Positions 12,601-21,815 of a DNA stretch of 64,000 bases are shown here, one piece after another. The DNA lies in the NCBI GenBank assembly GCA_033065855.1, contig JAVXUO010002029.1, positions 124,001 to 188,000 of the forward strand, given 5' to 3'. Position 1 is the first letter of the stretch; every line of letters begins with the position of its first letter. Source of the DNA: Escallonia rubra (lineage: Eukaryota > Streptophyta > Magnoliopsida > Escalloniales > Escalloniaceae). A program made the translations under genes and the position numbers. A model generated the notes under the pieces. It had not been told where the DNA came from, did no database searches, and saw only the letters and a program-made list of their open reading frames with translations.

Positions 12601-14579
12601 CGACACATGTCATATGGCAGGTAGAAGAAATTTACAATTTTTCACAAGATGACTTGTTGACTGAAGATGTCTTGATACTCGATACACATGCTGAGGTGTT
12701 TGTTTGGGTTGGGCAGTCTGTAGACCCAAAAGAAAAGCAAAGTGCGTTTGAGATTGGGCAGGTAACCATTTAAGTAGTATGTGCTTACTGATCGTTGCAA
12801 TCATGTCTTCTCATATTAATCACTAGAGATCAATACAGAAATACATAGAGATGGCTGCATCGCTGGATGGGTTGTCCCCTTTTGTTCCACTATACAAAGT
12901 AACGGAAGGAAACGAACCCTGCTTCTTCACAACATTTTTCTCATGGGAACCTGCAAAAGCTATAGTATGTCTTCTGGTGACAAATTTTGCTTTGCTTATT
13001 TTACTATTAATTAAATATGTTTACTTTTCAACAACTAATTGTGAGATTTATATTTACCTTGAGCATGTGCACAGTGTAAATGAAAATTCAAGGGTCAGGG
13101 ACATAGAATCAAATAACGTAAACTGGTCTTATGAGTGCTTAGCATAGATTTTTTCATTTTTGGCACATGATTAAATTACTTGAAAATTATTTTAACTATA
13201 GCAGTTGAGAAACTCAAGATTATGACAAGTTGGGCCTTCAAGTGGAAGTTGAAATGGTGCTCTAGTATCTATAGCAATTAAGGCTAGATCTCCTAAGCAA
13301 TAGGGTCCGTGAGCTAAACTGAAACAAAGATAATTAGAAGGAAAGCGTGTTGCCCTGAGCTTTTATCTGTCCAAGCACTTAGCTACATCTCTTTTAACAG
13401 TTACAGTAATCTGGACAGCAAGCAAATTGCTTAGCCAAAACCTCCCACCTGCCGGCCCCCACCCCAAAGTTACTTTCCTTGGTTTCTTACCTTTCTCGTT
13501 ATGTAGTATACATTCTCAAGTGACTTAAGTATTAGGGGGATTCATGAGCAACACAAACTTAACTTTCTCGTTTCCTTTTTGGTAGACACTGAGTTTTTGC
13601 CACATTGGGGTTCTTGAAATATATTTTATTAGTACTTTTTAGGTTCACGGTTAAGGTATTAGCTCCTACGCCTATCTCCTCCTTTTCGAGTTTGTGTTTT
13701 TGGAGTTATTAGATGGTAAATGGTAATAAGGCTATGTAGCAAGAACACAGACGTACTTGCCAACACGAGATTTGATGGACTCCAAAAACTAAAACATTCA
13801 GAAAACAGTACATTATACTGCATATGTTTGTATGTGTGTACATGTAAAAAACTGTATGTTACATCATGCATCATTTCATCAGTTTTGCAATCACAAGATC
13901 TGAAATGTACTCCAAGTTTTCAACCATTAGATCATTACTTAACTGCCTAAAATGAAAAGTAAGCGAGCAAAGATTTACCCTTGAACAGATCAGCGCGCTG
14001 CCAAACATTGGGAGTGAGTGATTTGCATGTAAAAGCTGTCTAATGTCAGATGACATCATCATCATCTAAGCCTTTGTCCTGAAGTCCCAATTAAATTTTC
14101 TTTTAAATAGCTAATTATCAAGTCTTTTCTTACCAGTTCTCCCTATGTTATCTTTGGTCTACCCTACGTCGTCTTACCCCCATCAACTTGGCACAAATCA
14201 CTTCTTATTGTGTAATTTGTGATGACGCTGAAGAAAAAGTGATCCACATTTATTTTCTGGATAATGCACCCTACTTGATTAATACTTTTTGAACCCTTTT
14301 TGTGATTTATGACGTAGTCTTTTATTCCCTTACTTCAATTGATTGCAATTAGTGCTTATGTTTGTAGATTTCAACTAATTCACATTTCTTCTTGTTCTTG
14401 TGATGGTTCAATTTTTAACACAACACAGGCTCAGGGGAACTCATTCCAAAAGAAGGTTATGCTACTTTTTGGGGCCGGCCACGCTGTAGAGGTAATGCCT
14501 GGTTGGAAACAATTACTGCTTTAGCTTAAGTTTGTTTTGATGGTTCTATGATTCGTGGACTCGTTTTGTGGGGTATAGT

Positions 14580-14616
<37 letters not shown>

Positions 14617-15761
14617 CTAGTTGCTTGTATTTTTCCCTTGGGGGGTGGTCGTTATGTTTTTAAGAACCTACAAACATCTGTAACCTATATTCTGTTAAGA
14701 ACCGTAAACTTTTATTCCTTCCCTGTATCCTAAGAGGAGAATGATGTTAATAATATGTATATGTGAAAAGCTTGTATGAAAAACTACTAGCAACTTAAGA
14801 AATCTTGTTTGTTCTACGAGTTCATACGATACCATTTTGACGTGAGCAGTAGTATTTTGGAGCTACAGTTGTATACCAATTCTACTGAATTCATCTGGTG
14901 AAGTTTATTTGAACATGGCTTATGTACGATCAGGATAAAACCAATGGGACAAATCAGGGAGGACCAACTCAAAGAGCCTCAGCCTTGGCTGCCTTAAACT
15001 CTGCATTTACATCATCTCCTGGGATCAAAGCTGCTGCTGCTTCTAGGCCATCGGGAATGAATCAGGGATCACAGAGAGCAGCTGCAGTAGCTGCTTTGTC
15101 ACAGGTTCTTACTGCTGAAAAGAACCGGTCGCCTGAAGCCTCTCCTGCCCGTTCCAGTAGAAGTCCTCCGGCTGAAGCTAGCCGCCCTGGTACAAACTAG
15201 CTATACCATTAATGTGGTCACCAGTTCTTTGGAGCCCCATTCTGTTTGTAGCAGCCTGTGGTCTCTACTTTGTACACTAGATTAAGAGAATACCTACAAT
15301 CTCAAATTTCATTAGTGCTTGCAGCGGTTATGAAGAATGAAGATGATGCTGAGGTTGATGATTCCAAAGAAGCTTATGAAGTTAAGGAGACTCGTATATT
15401 TGAGCCTGTATCGGACAGCAATGGGGAGGAATCAGGACCAAAGCCAGGTGCCGAGGAGGATGAAATTGGTAGTGAAAGTAGCCAAACTACATTCAGTTAC
15501 GAACAACTGAAGGCTAAATCGGACAACCCAGTTACCGGAATCGATTTTAAGCGTAGAGAGGTTGGCTTGGCTGCATATGAAAATACTACAGCTGATTGTT
15601 AATGTTGTTTTTCTTTCTCTTCTGATTATTCCCTTTTGATTGTTCAGGCTTACCTCTCTGACGAGGAATTTGTGGCTGTACTGGGGTTTCCCAAAGATGC
15701 ATTTTATAAGTTGCCAAAGTGGAAGCAAGATATGCACAAGAAGAAAGCTGACCTCTTCTAG
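632..15761 (+). CDS. VLN3: Villin, VLN2/VLN3-type actin filament bundling and severing protein (22 coding exons)
   Basis: Exons: 632-687, 1131-1230, 1351-1419, 1503-1739, 1847-2024, 2202-2334, 4955-5114, 5186-5336, 5410-5510, 5609-5767, 7919-7987, 8210-8278, 8373-8510, 10927-11055, 12197-12347, 12523-12533, 12621-12761, 12839-12964, 14429-14491, 14934-15189, 15325-15560, 15648-15761. All introns are GT-AG; the joined frame is 2847 nt, 948 residues, near the usual length for plant villins. It starts [20 protein letters not shown]. Six gelsolin repeats follow: G1 about 20-135 ([20 protein letters not shown]), G2 from about 155, G3 with [17 protein letters not shown]4 with VWRING and [13 protein letters not shown]5 with [16 protein letters not shown], and G6 with [17 protein letters not shown] (about 650-668). 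A low-complexity linker (about 750-880) leads to a headpiece ending [17 protein letters not shown]. In the family these proteins cap, sever and bundle cytoplasmic actin under calcium control (established knowledge). Start and linker favour VLN2/VLN3 over VLN4/5; the exact orthologue is uncertain. No internal stop or frameshift is seen, so it looks functional. Confidence 0.95.
2335..4954 (+). other. Villin intron 6 (2620 bp)
   Basis: A GT-AG intron splitting the G2-G3 region. Most of its excess length is a hAT-like element at 3477-4320. The rest (2335-3476 and 4321-4954) is AT-rich with no recognised coding content. An open frame of 102 codons at 4416-4724 resembles nothing I know and is treated as chance. 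Confidence 0.8.
3477..4320. mobile_element. Non-autonomous hAT-like element (copy 1) in villin intron 6
   Basis: The ends are an imperfect inverted repeat: CTAAGAAACACG at 3477 and the reverse complement of CTAAGAAGCACGGACC at 4305-4320. The interior shares several stretches with the element at 9158-10187: a GGGTGCGGCT(T/G)GGACA tract, a CCGG-(T)GAC GC-rich patch, and a GACAGCTGTAT(C/T)CAAC(C)TTTCTGGT tract. No exact target duplication flanks these ends. ATTTTTAG (3463-3470) and ATTTTAAG (4321-4328) match at 7 of 8 bases but leave six extra bases at the left. There is no transposase. It sits in intron 6 and does not affect the reading frame. Confidence 0.65.
6189..7291 (-). mobile_element. 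5'-truncated LINE (non-LTR retrotransposon), antisense in villin intron 10
   Basis: A 14-bp direct repeat ATCTGGTAGTCCAT lies at 6175-6188 and 7292-7305. It brackets a run of ten T at 6190-6199, which is the poly(A) tail read on the minus strand. Minus-strand translation from the 7291 end gives [19 protein letters not shown], then the reverse-transcriptase zinc-binding region, as in the 3' part of plant LINE ORF2. The element therefore begins inside ORF2, which is the usual outcome of incomplete target-primed reverse transcription. It is dead: the frame is shifted and stopped at several points. It is antisense to villin. Confidence 0.9.
6302..7008 (-). pseudogene. LINE ORF2 remnant with reverse-transcriptase zinc-binding (zf-RVT) domain
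   Basis: Two overlapping minus-strand frames (6517-7008 and 6302-6700) together cover the zf-RVT region. The first shows [19 protein letters not shown], then [10 protein letters not shown], a CIFC pair and ETMAHLF. The second continues with [11 protein letters not shown] and [10 protein letters not shown], the usual C-terminal signature. The change of frame near 6640-6660 marks a frameshift. The N-terminal endonuclease and the catalytic part of the reverse transcriptase are absent. Non-functional. Confidence 0.85.
9158..10187. mobile_element. Non-autonomous hAT element (copy 2) in villin intron 13
   Basis: A perfect 8-bp target duplication GTGTTGAG lies at 9150-9157 and 10188-10195, the size typical of hAT transposons. 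The ends are inverted: CTATGAAGCATGG on the left and the reverse complement CTAGGAAGCACAG on the right. The body is 1030 bp with no transposase. It is the same family as copy 1 at 3477-4320, sharing the terminal motif and internal blocks. Its GC-rich centre has expanded into a minisatellite. Confidence 0.85.
9425..9768. repeat. GC-rich minisatellite inside the hAT element
   Basis: From 9611 to 9768 a unit of about 26-27 bp, with core CCGGTGACCCGAGGCAGCAG, repeats roughly six times with small changes. The part from 9425 to 9610 has longer versions with GAGAGAGA inserts and TAACCCGAGGCAACAG. All three minus-strand frames are open across it because many repeat and insert lengths are multiples of three. 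Those frames encode Cys/Leu/Pro-rich repeats and are judged non-coding. Confidence 0.8.
11056..12196 (+). other. Villin intron 14 (1141 bp)
   Basis: A GT-AG intron inside G5. AT-rich, with no repeat ends or coding similarity recognised. Confidence 0.75.
12523..12533 (+). CDS. VLN3: Villin exon 16, an 11-nt microexon
   Basis: The sequence GAAAGTTTGAG is bounded by an AG acceptor (12521-12522) and a GTGAGT donor (12534). It joins the last G of exon 15 to give Gly-Lys-Phe-Glu, then exon 17 gives [11 protein letters not shown], as expected between G5 and G6. If it is skipped, the reading frame hits a TGA about ten codons into exon 17. Compared with family members as I know them (NKGKFEVEE), this gene encodes one extra glycine. 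That is explained if the exon 15 donor lies three bases further downstream. Confidence 0.85.
12965..14428 (+). other. Villin intron 18 (1464 bp)
   Basis: A GT-AG intron within G6. Short open frames on both strands (for example 13659-13950) overlap one another in conflicting frames. No domain or repeat end is recognised. Confidence 0.75.
14584..14612. repeat. (CT)n microsatellite in villin intron 19
   Basis: About 14 uninterrupted CT dinucleotides lie within intron 19 (14492-14933), in a pyrimidine tract far from either splice site. Confidence 0.9.
14934..15560 (+). CDS. VLN3: Villin exons 20-21: linker and start of headpiece
   Basis: Exon 20 (14934-15189) encodes a Gln/Gly/Ala/Ser-rich stretch with two related units, [13 protein letters not shown] and [17 protein letters not shown], typical of the tail of VLN2/VLN3-type proteins. 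Exon 21 (15325-15560) is acidic (many Glu/Asp) and then enters the headpiece with [20 protein letters not shown]. The donor at 15190 is needed: reading through ends at a TAG at 15198-15200. Exon 21 begins with CG, which completes an Ala codon with the last G of exon 20. Confidence 0.88.
15648..15761 (+). CDS. VLN3: Villin exon 22: C-terminal headpiece
   Basis: This exon encodes 37 residues and the stop. It opens with [19 protein letters not shown] and continues [18 protein letters not shown]. The LPKWKQ core and the basic KKK near the end are the F-actin contact face of villin headpieces (family knowledge), and the protein ends in the usual hydrophobic LF. The phase is zero, matching exon 21, which ends in GAG before GTTGGC. 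Confidence 0.93.
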   Translation, partial: AYLSDEEFVAVLGFPKDAFYKLPKWKQDMHKKKADLF

Positions 15762-16300
15762 ACATCAATTGTTTCTACCCTCGTATTCATCTTTTACTGC
15801 AATTCCTTGTTTGTCTCGGCCTCATTTCCACCGGAGAAACGTACCTTTGGTGGTATGCCTTGTCATCGCATGGCTACCTTATGACGACCATAGCTGTTTT
15901 TAGTATTCGGTTTCAGTTTTGTGACGCCCGCCTGAAGAGTGATTTTTTCTCCCCACTTTTAACTGCTGCTGCGTTTGTTGTGATCATAGGTTGTAGTTTG
16001 AACACAGCAGGCTGGTCAATTCTTTGATTTGGTTGGTACTTGGTATGTATCTTGGTTTGTTGCGGTTGGAACTCGGAAGCCCCCTTTATCTTGTAAGAAG
16101 GGTGTATACGTGTTAAATTTGTACAAATTCCAGTATTAAGGATCGTGTAGTCATTGTTTGTTATCAATGCTTTTCGGTTGTCATCACTGTAAGATTCAAA
16201 AATTCCAGTGTATTGTTTGCCATCAAATGCTTTTCGGTTTATTACTGTAAGATTCAAAAATTCTAGTATGTGGAACTTTTAACACTGCTTGATTTTAATG
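15762..16300 (+). other. Probable villin 3' UTR and downstream flank
   Basis: This is the sequence after the TAG. No canonical AATAAA is seen, which is common in plants, so the cleavage site cannot be placed. It contains a tandem duplication at 16153-16269. A CT run at 16303-16318 follows. Confidence 0.5.
16153..16269. repeat. Tandem duplication of about 58 bp in the villin 3' flank
   Basis: Two adjacent copies (16153-16211 and 16212-16269) share ATTGTTTG, TGCTTTTCGGTT, ACTGTAAGATTCAAAAATTC and AGT. They differ by a few substitutions and a short gap. Confidence 0.85.
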
Positions 16301-16522
16301 AATCTCTCTCTCTCTCTCCCAATGGTTTTCCCTAGGATTGAATAGAGGAACTCGAACATTTGGCAATTTCACTCATTATTCGGACATCAGAAGATTATGT
16401 AAACATTCACTTGGAATCTCACTTATCAGATTCCATTTTGAAAGACACAATTTTTCCTGAAAAATTTGTTATTATACATCTGATCCATATGAAAAATGAA
16501 TTAAAGAGTACAACTTCACCAC

Positions 16523-17062
16523 AATGGTGATATCACATCACCATCAGTGACGTGGTATTATTGCCCAATAGAATATTATATAATTTCTACCTCGAAAATC
16601 CCGTCACCATCCATGCCAATAGGGATCCTCGTCACCATCCAAAATTTAGGGGGGGGGGGAGGGGGGGGTGGGTGGGTGGGTGGGTTTGTTTAGGGGCGGG
16701 GTCCATATATTCCGATAACTCCCCATCGGCCAAAAATAACCGGCCGTTGATTCTCATCGTCGATTCTTGCAATGGAGAACGGTTGCCGTTGACTCACCTT
16801 CGCAACCCACCGTCGTCATCGTTGTCGCTGTCTTGCCGTTGTTCTGGACTCGATGTCGGTATCTCAGAACGCTCTCAGATCTAAAACGAACCGGCCATCG
16901 CTGTAAAGTTGTCGCTGTTTGTTCAGGTAGGTTTCCGGCGAGGATGCCAAGTCACCATCCACAATGGCAACTGTGTTGATGTGTATGATACACAAGGCAG
17001 TTTCGTGGAATTCTATTGGGCCGTGACACCACGTCAGCGATAGTGACGTGGTATCACCGTCG
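16523..17062. mobile_element. MITE-like element with inverted terminal repeats of about 50 bp
   Basis: The left end reads GGTGATATCACATCACCATC, then TGACGTGGTA and GCCCAATAGAAT. The reverse complement of the right end reads GGTGATACCACGTCACTATC, then TGACGTGGTG and GCCCAATAGAAT. The length (about 540 bp) and lack of coding potential fit a non-autonomous DNA transposon. No clear target duplication was found. The right end also marks the point where similarity to the X blocks at 33607 and 52946 begins, so the true right boundary is uncertain. Confidence 0.6.
16649..16684 (+). repeat. G-rich tract with quadruplex-forming pattern
   Basis: Runs of nine to eleven G separated by a single A or T are followed by several GGGT repeats. 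This meets the usual four-run G-quadruplex pattern many times over. It lies inside the MITE-like element, about 0.9 kb after the villin stop. Confidence 0.85.
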
Positions 17063-19105
17063 TAGTATAGTATTTCTCCTGCTTAAAGCCAAAACCAAAA
17101 AAATAGAGATTATTAAAAACTTCCCTTAAATTTGTTTTTTTTTTTGTTTTTGTTTCAAAAAGGGCACATAATAAAAAGTTCCAGTGCGGCCCATATGAGT
17201 CCAATTAATTGTGGAGTACTGAAGAAAGTGACTTGCCCAACAAGCCCAATGCACTTTACCAGCTAAAAAAAATTTCAGTATCCTTCAATGCAGTTTTAAA
17301 CATGGCGACAGCCACATTTACCGGCGTACTTTTGAGCACAAGCTAGGCTTTATTGGGTCCAGAAACATCAAAAGTTCAGTGCCATGTCTTCTACGATCAC
17401 CGCAGTTGCATTGCCATCTAAAAAGAGCGTGGTCGGTCCGCTTTTGGCCTTCGTGAACGCAACATGGCTGGGCGGATCAACGACATCCCTCAAAGCCTTC
17501 CGGCAGGACCTATTTCGAGGAATCTGCGAAGTACAAACCACAAAGAAGAAAATGTTGAATTTGAAACTTAGGTGTGTCCCCGATATTTAAGTTCTCAGAT
17601 GGGCTAGAAGCTTAGTAAATCATGGAGGGCTTGGGAATTTATTTGTGCCATCTGTAACTAGTAGCGTTACATGAAATTTTTATCATTTGAACATTAACTA
17701 GATTACATGGTTCAAACCATATAGTGAAACTTCGGTGGACATAATATCTTTTTTGACAATGCAAGAAGGAAAGTTCGTGGAAATTTCAGCTGGATTGGAA
17801 TGTCATCATACCATGGGTTTTTTATGCATTAAACACCCGAAGAAAAAGATCAAGGCAGCATAGCTTGGATCAGAAGTAACCACAGTTTAATAACATTCCC
17901 GTATGTACGGTGTTTCTTAATTTTGGTGTTCAATATCATGTGATTTTAGATCAAAGATGTAGCCGGCGTTCTCATAATTTCCATTAACTACAGATGCTAG
18001 CTTGTATCAAAATCGGGTGGTAGGATGTTTCGTCAACAGTTGATGTTCCCCAACTAATTTAAAGCAAATGGAAGCTAAAATTGTCGCTTGTCATGACTAA
18101 AAATAACACTGATCTCCCTTTGGCAGTCCATGTGTCGTCCTCGCTTAAAAGATTTGACGTTGAAGTTGGTTTTGCTAAATTATATTATGGACTTGAAGTG
18201 ACAAAAGTGTTAGCTACAATTTACGTGCCCACAAAAGCGTCAACGTGAATTTTAATGGCTTGGGCGGGCAAAATAATGATTTTGGGCTTGCTAAGAAGCA
18301 GGGGCGGAACTGTAGCATGGCCGGGAGGGGCCCACGGCACCCCCCCAATTTTTTGGATTTGTTTTTAGTTATTGATAATAATACTCACATTTCACATATT
18401 TACGAAAATGCCATTATATCGTAACTAATTAATTAGGGTTTCATTTGTTGTATTATTTATTCTTTGTGTCATCGGCCGTCATAATCTTCTTCGTTCTCAT
18501 TCTTCATTCTTCCAAATCTCAAATTTCAAATTTCCGGATTACCAAAAAAACACGAATTGATCAAGATGAGTTCTTTTGTTTATAGTTTAATTCTTGGAGC
18601 ATTAACAAATTCAATAGTTACGCTAATTATAGTATTAACGTATTCAATTGTTACGCTATTTCAATAGTTACGCTATTCATTAGTTTAATTCTTATATTAT
18701 TAATGTATTCAATAGTTACGAAAAACACGAATTAAGCAATTTATTATGCATTTAACGTATTCAATAGTTATGCTAATTATAATATGCTTATTTTTGTAGA
18801 TGGGGAAGTCAAAGTCACACACAATTGGTTAGTTCTTTCAAAAAAAAAATGTTAGCAGTAGTAATGTTTATGAACTTAAACCTTCTTCAATTCATTCTTT
18901 TATGTTAGCCATCAATTTTTTTTATATCTTTTTGACGCCCCCGATTAAACTTTCTGGATCCGCCGCTAAGAAAGTGCATATAAAACCTTGAAGCATATAT
19001 TTGGAAGGATTGGAGTTTCTGAACGTGATGGATAGGCAGTGAAGGCCACTAGAGACCGTGCCAAGCAGCTGGAAACTTTGAGCACACAAGGAATTAGCTA
19101 CACCT
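17045..19105. repeat. X block of array unit 1 (older, diverged copy)
   Basis: Similarity to 33607-35470 and 52946-54960 starts at GTGGTATCACCG and runs through landmarks such as TTTCTCCT(G/A)CTTAAAGCCAAA, AGGGCACATAAT, CAATGCAGT(T/A)TTAAACATGG and GTTCTCAGATGGGCTAGAAGC. This copy lacks the solo LTR found in the other two and contains instead a hAT element at 18299-18965. The frame at 17384-17590 corresponds to frames at 34546 and 54043. It is not conserved well enough to call a gene. Confidence 0.8.
18299..18965. mobile_element. hAT element unique to the unit 1 X block
   Basis: It starts CAGGGGCGGAACTG at 18299. It ends in TGGATCCGCCG at 18965, whose reverse complement matches the start apart from a short terminal deletion. 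It is flanked by CTAAGAAG (18291-18298) and CTAAGAAA (18966-18973). The paralogous sites near 35390 and 54870 have a single CTAAGATG and no insert, which confirms an insertion of 667 bp. No transposase frame. It contains short direct repeats with TTCAATAGTTACGCTA. Confidence 0.88.
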
Positions 19106-19159
19106 GAATTTACTTAAAGTAGTTCCTTACTGTTTTGGTGTTTAGACAAGAAAAATGAC

Positions 19160-19952
19160 CCTTTTCCCCCTTACATGAAGGTCTGATAATCAAGAGAATA
19201 ATCACAATAAAGTCCCACTTCGTGAGTAAAACAAGTTTGAGGCCTAATAGCATATGCTTCCAGTAATGAACCCACAGTCAAACATGTTATGATTATATAG
19301 CAAACCAGCCAAACTTGACAGCGTGCCTTCCTAATTCCTAAACGTGCAACTTTGTACAATCCTCATGGGATGCAAGTCTTGACAGGTTGGTGGGATGGGC
19401 TGGATTCCTCGTGGGAAATTCTATTATTTGATTAGTTATAACACCATACGCTGAGGAATTATTCTAGCAATTTCCAAGCGCAGGAATGGTACGCGTCTCT
19501 CGAAAGTTTACTAACCAATTGTTTTATCGATATAAACCAAGTTACCATTTCGTTGTAATGAAATGTTTTCCCCGTTGATTAAGTTATCATGCATGTATAT
19601 GAATGGAGTTTTTAATTTCTCTCTCCCTAAGAGAAAGATATATTCACTGAGTTTCGAAATTGTGACCTTCGATAACATCGTCAATAGATAGGAACAGGGT
19701 CTAACCCAAATTGGAAAAATCAAACAATAGAAAAGGGAAGTCTCCTTTGTAGCAAATTGCAAGAGTACATGGCCCAGCTGATGCATTGTTGATTGCATTA
19801 CCCTTTACCTACCCATTATTGTGCTGGTCTTTCATAATGCATGTCTTGTGATATAAACCATCAAGTTTCGTCTAAAAGGGTCTTTGTTTGCAGCCAATGA
19901 TGCAAGTTCTCTTGGATTTTGCTCCCTGCGTTTGCCAAAATAAAGCCTATCT
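19160..19952. repeat. Left arm of the internal inverted repeat, unit 1
   Basis: This stretch matches 56520-57310 directly and 28685-29340 (and 46380-47040) in reverse complement. Landmarks are CTGATGCATTG, ATTACCCTTTACCTACCCATT and TTTGTACAATCCTCATGGGA. Together with the adjoining X sequence it forms one arm of a 1.4-kb inverted repeat. Minus-strand frames at 19171-19359 and 19511-19798 are not recognised as genes. Confidence 0.8.
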
Positions 19953-20040
19953 TAGTGATAATGGGCCAAATTAACTTCAAAGCCTCCATAAGTGTCATCT
20001 CAACCATTCCACTGTCGGTCATTTATTCAACAATTGCCTT

Positions 20041-20185
20041 GTGCCCTTATCCCTATCTGTATCTAATGTTTGCTGCATTTTTCTTGAGGAATTTTGATGA
20101 AATTCTTTACAAAAGTTATGTAGGTATATATTGTTGCAGAAAGAACTATATCCGATTGGATCGCGGAATTAGTGTTAGATTTTGA
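20041..20185 (+). pseudogene. Remnant of a short open frame shared by all three units
   Basis: The frame contains LYLMFAAFFLRNFDEILYKS, then YVGIYCC and NYIRLDRGISVRF, and stops here. The matching frames at 37690-37983 (97 codons) and 57387-57668 (93 codons) continue to VVILxFGLFxWIWNLNSH. The protein family is unknown to me. Similarity alone does not prove coding, since whole units are similar at DNA level. Listed as an unidentified conserved frame broken in unit 1. Confidence 0.3.
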
Positions 20186-21605
20186 ACCCTAAGAGTTGTA
20201 ATTCTGCTCTTTTGGTTATTTATTTGGATTTGAAATCTGGATTCTCACCCGTTCCACAGATCTATTATACTATGTGGCTCATTCTCATTCTTATGCCTTA
20301 CGCTAGAAATTACTCCGTGAATTTATAGGTAGGACCAATACTTGCCCCACCGTTACCACCTTTTGCCATCGCGCCTTGCCATCACCCACCGCCTTCGCCA
20401 GCCATGGCCGGCCGTTGGCCACCGTTGCCTGTCGCCAAACCACTTCTGGTGGCAACCCCCTCTAATGCCGGAGTTGCGTGACTAAATGTTATTTCAGTTT
20501 CAAATGTTATGCCGACAACGAAATTTAAATTGTTTTAACACTCAAATGATTTGTGAATTGAATTACGTACAATTCTGATTCTCAATTTCAATTCGCAATC
20601 CAACGGGACCTACGTGGAAACTTCTTCATTATATGTGCAGATTGGAATGTTTCCCGCAATAACAACATTTGGGCCTTACGTTAGCTATACCCAACACGGG
20701 TAGATATAAATCGTTGAACTAGTTTCAAGGGATCTTAAATGGACACTAATTTGGGTATTTCATATCTATACTCCAACACATGAGCCTCAAGCCATTGTTC
20801 TTCATTTTCAAACTTCACAAACTTGGTTCACGGGTTTCGAAGTTGAAATACATTAACAATAAACTCTTATCGCAAGGTACGGGGCTCTAATTTAATGTCG
20901 TTTCTAAAAAATGCGTACACCCTGACTTTCACAATGACTTTTAGTGATATATGTATATCATGAAAATCTTTTCAAATTTCCAATCTACCATTCATGTTTC
21001 TTATTACATTCTTCAACCCTTTCGGTTTGATCACAGCTAAGAGTAATCTTTAGCTTTATTAGCATGGCTTAAGAAAGTAATGTCTTGAGTATCTCGATCA
21101 AGAGAACTTTTCATACATACATATTAAATTAATCACACAAATGGTTTGTGGTGTTTTATCTTTTCTATATGACTGATCACTGTCTAAAGGAGTAACCTCA
21201 ATTGTCTTAAAGCAAGAAAAAGAAACACGGGACGAGAAAAGGAGGAGTTAGTTTGGAGTAGAACTGTCCTCAACTTGGTTACTTTTCATCGTATTTAGAG
21301 CTCAAAGCACGCTCTGGCAAGTCGCATGTTACTACCAACACGACGAAGGCCTCGTATTAATATATATAAGCTGCATGCAGTTTTATAATTTCAAACTATA
21401 ATAAAAGAACTAACATACTCTATAAACAACATCGGTGAGGCCCATGACATAACTTTCTTAAGACTGTACATGATCCTTTTTTCTTGACAAGCTCAGCAAA
21501 AGAGTGAGCAACTGATCCTTCACTTGTATCTCTTAAGATAAACATAATTCGTGGGGCCATTAATATTCTGTGATAAATATACAAAAGTTAGATGTAACAC
21601 TCCAC

Positions 21606-21815
21606 CTAGAGTTGAATATAATACTCCAGCCTACCAGGATATATAGTGATACAAGCTTCAGGTACCCAGCACATGGAGCCTGGAGGGAATGCACATGACC
21701 TGGTAGGTGAAGAAGGGTGATATGCATGGCGACGACATTGATACACAAGACCTCCATTTATAGCAATATCTTCTCCTGTGCATGAGCCATGAAGAATCCC
21801 ACCTATAAGCTTCAC
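21606..21815 (-). other. Unidentified 69-codon Cys-containing frame, unit 1
   Basis: The minus-strand frame reads MKLIGGILHGSCTGEDIAIN and later YQCRRHAYHPSSPTRSC with further Cys residues. It is identical in unit 2 (39271-39480). The corresponding place in unit 3 (about 59420-59640) is interrupted by a stop. No signal peptide or family is recognised. It may be chance or a small decayed gene. Confidence 0.2.

Noticed and set aside
15258..15324. Alternative villin start or exon extension upstream of exon 21 (frame from ATG 15258)
   Set aside because: It is intron 20 sequence that happens to stay open. A normal acceptor at 15323-15324 and the phase of exon 20 support the shorter exon.
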